Shown: in pieces, positions 5,125 through 7,112 of the stretch
Layout of the letters: the number at the start of each line of letters is the position of its first letter
How positions within the stretch are numbered: the stretch's first letter is position 1
Assembly (NCBI GenBank): GCA_023228865.1
Contig: JALOAH010000143.1
Location: forward strand, 1-7,112
DNA length: 7,112 bases
Origin: Porticoccaceae bacterium
GTDB lineage: Bacteria > Pseudomonadota > Gammaproteobacteria > Pseudomonadales > Porticoccaceae
Direction of reading: 5' to 3'
The notes under the pieces: model-generated
What the model was told of the DNA's origin: nothing
What the model saw: the letters and a program-made list of their open reading frames with translations, nothing else
The model's database searches: none
Position numbers and translations under genes: made by a program

Positions 5125-6042
5125 TGGATTTGCCCCCGTATTACCGGACACGGAATCACCCTGGGTTGATAAATCCTGGTGACGCCTGAACTCCCTGGGG
5201 GATCTGTATTTCAGCGCACTGTGGGGATGCTGCTCGTTGTAATGCTCGAAGGCAATCGCCAGATTCTGCAACGCGGTGGGCACGTCGGCCTTGGGCATAA
5301 AAGCGACGTAATCGCGCTTGATCGTCTTCACGAAGCTCTCGGCCATGCCGTTGCTCTGGGGGCTGCGCACGGGCGTGGTCAGCGGTTTCAGGCCAATGCG
5401 CCTGGCAAACTCACGAGTCTTTGCTGCAATGTAGCCCGAGCCATTATCGCTCAGCCACTCGATCTGCTGCGGCGTTTGATCTGTATTGCCGAACCGATGC
5501 TCCAACGCCGCCAGCATCACATCGCGCACCACATCGCCGCTGTGTCCGGCCGTGGTCGCCGCCCAGCTCATGGCTTCGCGGTCGCAGCAGTCCAGGGCAA
5601 AGGTCACCCGCAAGGGGCTGCCATCGTCACAGCGGAACTCGAACCCATCGGAGCACCAACGCTGGTTGCTGCGCAGGACGGCAACCTGCCCATCGTGGCG
5701 CCGTGCGGGCATCTGGGGCCGCCTGCGGCGCTCCAGCAACAAGCCGTGATCACGCATCACCCGGTAGACCCGTTTGGCGTTGACCGGCGGCTCCTGACGC
5801 CGCTCTCTGTCCCGTCGCATCAGCGCCCAGACTCGCCGGTAGCCGTAGCTGGGCAACTGCCCAATATGCTCCTGAATCTCTTCGACCAACCCCGCATCGT
5901 GCGTCGGGCGGGCCGTGCGACCATCGCGCCAATCCGCTGATCGAGCCAGCCTGACTGCCATGTTCGAGCGCGCCACGCCGAGGACTTCGCAGACCCGTTT
6001 CACTGGTCTTCCCCTGGCAACGAGGGCGAGCGCGCAATCCAT
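5071..6042 (-). CDS. IS2-group transposase, OrfB catalytic part (DDE integrase domain)
   Basis: This frame encodes the catalytic half of the transposase, normally made as an OrfAB fusion through a -1 frameshift; 323 residues as read from the ATG at 6042, which overlaps the slippery site. Domains in order: helix-turn-helix-like segment ('[20 protein letters not shown]', about 56-75), then the rve/DDE core with D132 ('CSDGFEF'), D199 ('LSDNGSGY') and E235 ('[14 protein letters not shown]'), giving the D-35-E spacing of the IS3 family, and the closing '[20 protein letters not shown]'. The element ends at about residue 306; the last 17 or so codons and the TGA at 5073-5071 are read from crcB antisense DNA, an odd C-terminal extension. 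The catalytic core is intact. Confidence 0.9.
   Translation of the reverse strand: MDCALALVARGRPVKRVCEVLGVARSNMAVRLARSADWRDGRTARPTHDAGLVEEIQEHIGQLPSYGYRRVWALMRRDRERRQEPPVNAKRVYRVMRDHGLLLERRRRPQMPARRHDGQVAVLRSNQRWCSDGFEFRCDDGSPLRVTFALDCCDREAMSWAATTAGHSGDVVRDVMLAALEHRFGNTDQTPQQIEWLSDNGSGYIAAKTREFARRIGLKPLTTPVRSPQSNGMAESFVKTIKRDYVAFMPKADVPTALQNLAIAFEHYNEQHPHSALKYRSPREFRRHQDLSTQGDSVSGNTGANPLSAPESCCQDIHTMSQD
5125..5160 (+). repeat. Terminal inverted repeat, orfB side of the insertion sequence
   Basis: It opens TGGATTTGCCCCCGTATT and continues ACCGGACACGG and ATCACC. Compared with the other end read inward, it shares TGGAT, GCCCCC, ACCGGACAC and TCACC at matching spacing. The outermost bases TG are standard for IS3-family ends. 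Confidence 0.85.
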
Positions 6043-6395
6043 TTTTTTGAGCGGCCATACTCCACCGCTTCGCGCAGAATCTCGTTCTCCATGGTCTTCT
6101 TGCCCAGCATGCGCTGCAGCTCCCGGATCTGCTTGAGCGCATCGGCCAATTCCGAGGCCGCCACCACCTGCTCGCCGGCGCCCACCGCCGACAGGCCGCC
6201 GTCCTGGTACAGTTTGCGCCAGTGGAACAGCTGGTTCGGGTTCACGCCATGGCGGCGCGCCACCATCGACACCGTTTGGCCAGGCTCGTTGCTTTCGCGC
6301 ACCATGGCCAGCTTCTGCTCCACTGACCAGCGCCGCCGGCGTTCCGGCTGGGTCAGTAATTCCATCACTTCCTGCTTGCTGTTAGTCATAAACAC
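6000..6395 (-). CDS. IS2-group transposase OrfA (helix-turn-helix DNA-binding subunit)
   Basis: OrfA alone binds the element ends and represses transposition; fused to OrfB it supplies DNA binding. A helix-turn-helix fills about residues 20-62 ('[13 protein letters not shown]', '[20 protein letters not shown]'). A leucine-zipper helix follows at about 80-113 ('[19 protein letters not shown]' then '[10 protein letters not shown]'), used for dimerisation. The frame as listed starts at GTG (6395), with TAGG nine bases upstream; the internal ATG at 6389 ([12 protein letters not shown]) is an equally plausible start, though farther from a ribosome binding site. It overlaps orfB by 43 bases around the A7 slippery run. 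Length (129-131 residues) is close to normal for the group. Confidence 0.88.
   Translation of the reverse strand: MFMTNSKQEVMELLTQPERRRRWSVEQKLAMVRESNEPGQTVSMVARRHGVNPNQLFHWRKLYQDGGLSAVGAGEQVVAASELADALKQIRELQRMLGKKTMENEILREAVEYGRSKKWIARSPSLPGEDQ
6042..6048 (-). other. Programmed -1 ribosomal frameshift site (A7) between orfA and orfB
   Basis: Seven A residues on the minus strand (6048 down to 6042) are read in orfA as TCA AAA AAA TGG, the classical X XXY YYZ slippery phase. A -1 slip moves the ribosome onto ATG GAT TGC, which is exactly the orfB frame. IS2 and other IS3-family elements use A6G or A7 sites here to make the OrfAB transposase. Confidence 0.8.
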
Positions 6396-6424
6396 AGTCG
6401 TATGCCTACCTGCTATTTTAAGTG

Positions 6425-6459
6425 GGTGACTGTGTCCGGTGTTTCAGGGGGCTGATCCA
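6425..6459 (-). repeat. Terminal inverted repeat, orfA side of the insertion sequence
   Basis: Read inward on the minus strand it opens TGGATCAGCCCCCTGAAAC and continues ACCGGACACAG and TCACC. It pairs imperfectly with 5125-5160. The A/T-rich stretch just inside (ACTTAAAATAG) is where IS2 carries its weak orfA promoter. It also donates the last codons and the TGA stop (6446-6444) of the truncated intron protein. Confidence 0.85.
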
Positions 6460-7112
6460 GCAATCGTCAATACGCGCTTGATGACACCGTCGCTGTTGCG
6501 CCACCAGCGATGACAGTTGCCCGCCACCTGTTTGGCCACATCGTCTGATGCCCCTAGCGCTTTCAGTTCCCGGTGGATCGTCTTTGGCCTTTTCCACTGA
6601 CGCAGCTGGATAGCCCTCAGACGATGGCGCAGCCATTCATCCAGCTCCCGCCAGACGCCTGGTGTCTGCGCCATCCCGAAGTACGCCTTCCAGCCCAGCA
6701 GGTAGGGCCGCAGTTTGTCCACCACTTGCGCCATGCTGCGTCCGCCGCTACGACGCGTGAGTTGCCGGATGCGGGCTTTGAAGTTGTGCAGCGGCTTCTG
6801 CGCCACTTTGCATTTGACTTCTCTGCCCTTGGCCACCCACAGCGCGTACCCGAGGAATTTGCGCCCGAAAGCGCTGGCTACCGCGCTCTTGGCTTCGTTG
6901 ATCTGAAGCTTCAAGCCCGTGTACAGCCTCCTGAGGTAGCTGTGCTCACTGAAGGTCGGGTCGATCAGTGGTTGCAGCACTTGAAGCAGTGCTTGCTGGA
7001 TCAGCCGATCCGTCACCGTCGGGATACCCAACTCACGTTGGGTGCCGTCCGGTTTGGGAATCATGACTTTGCGCACCGGACTGGGCCGGTAGCGCCCCTG
7101 CAACAGCGCTTG
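6444..7112 (-). pseudogene. ltrA: Group II intron reverse transcriptase/maturase, damaged fragment
   Basis: The frame enters from the right edge as QALLQGRYRPSPV, so the true start lies outside; the TTG at 7103 is an internal leucine. The RT domain 0/1 part is clear ('RYRPSPVRKVMIPKPDGTQR', 'GIPTVTDRLIQQALLQVLQP', 'FSEHSY'). At 6936/6935 the frame jumps from 'FSEHSY' to 'LRRLYTGLKLQINEAKS', which in LtrA-like proteins comes after the active site. More than a hundred residues, including the YADD catalytic motif, are therefore missing without loss of frame. The thumb and maturase (GIIM) region follow ('FLGYALWVAKGREVKCKV', 'LRPYLLGWKAYFGMAQT', 'CHRWWRNSDGVIKRVLTIA'). At 6460/6459 the insertion sequence starts, adding GSAP and a stop and removing the usual short C-terminus and intron domains V/VI. 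It cannot be an active reverse transcriptase. Confidence 0.9.

Larger units (their letters stand above)
5125..6459 (-). mobile_element. IS3-family insertion sequence, IS2 group, full length
   Basis: A 1,335-bp element read on the minus strand, with orfA, orfB and related imperfect inverted repeats at both ends. The ends match those of IS2 in style: the orfB-side end opens TGGATTTGCCCCC and the orfA-side end opens TGGATCAGCCCCC then TGAAACACCGGACAC. Both transposase frames look uninterrupted, so the element may still be active. IS2 makes 5-bp target duplications, but the flanks differ (CTCAG at 5120-5124, GCAAT at 6460-6464). It separates two unrelated broken genes, so the insertion site has been rearranged since, or one flank was deleted. 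Confidence 0.9.

Noticed and set aside
5179..5940. Long plus-strand frame of 253 codons
   Set aside because: It lies wholly antisense to the transposase orfB, whose catalytic residues are intact. The length is explained by high GC content and the composition looks like a shadow.
1..7112. CRISPR array or plasmid replication origin
   Set aside because: No regularly spaced repeats, iterons or replication gene are visible on either strand.

Overview
The window looks like a piece of proteobacterial accessory DNA, most likely beta- or gamma-proteobacterial. The basis is the family mix (LysR plus pirin pair, XylB/XylC-type dehydrogenases, VapBC, IS2-group IS3 element, LtrA-like group II intron protein) and tRNA-Arg fragments with a G discriminator base and encoded CCA. 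No species can be named from the sequence. The insertion sequence and intron segment on the right are visibly more GC-rich than the genes on the left.

Layout. (1) 1-1213 looks like the older backbone: the 5' end of a LysR-family regulator gene (minus strand) diverging from a complete pirin-family gene (226-1095). (2) 1214-4133 is bracketed by two same-orientation fragments of the 3' end of a minus-strand tRNA-Arg gene (1243-1267 and 4089-4133). Each has a strong terminator-like hairpin on its CCA side (1214-1237 and 4048-4081). Between the fragments lies a two-gene operon for an aldehyde dehydrogenase (1301-2767) and a zinc alcohol dehydrogenase (2798-3889). It is followed by a gene-free tract with five consecutive stem-loops (3899-4008). 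(3) 4134-5031 holds a complete vapBC toxin-antitoxin operon with a clear promoter and a palindromic operator. (4) 5032-5124 is the first 31 codons of a crcB/fluC fluoride channel gene. It is cut by a full-length IS2-group element (5125-6459, minus strand) with orfA, orfB and a -1 frameshift site between them. (5) 6460-7112 is the remnant of a group II intron reverse transcriptase/maturase gene (minus strand). It has lost its catalytic core by an in-frame deletion and its C-terminus to the insertion sequence.

How the parts fit. The two dehydrogenases would work in series, oxidising a primary aryl, allylic or terpene alcohol to the aldehyde and then to the carboxylic acid. The tRNA fragments have the same polarity and a terminator on the same side. 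This is what successive integrations into one tRNA-Arg gene would leave: an older small island carrying the dehydrogenases, then a newer one beginning with vapBC. In this model the intact tRNA lies beyond the right edge. No integrase gene is visible, so this is inference. The right third shows later decay: an insertion sequence without a target duplication joins two unrelated broken genes, which implies a deletion or recombination after insertion.
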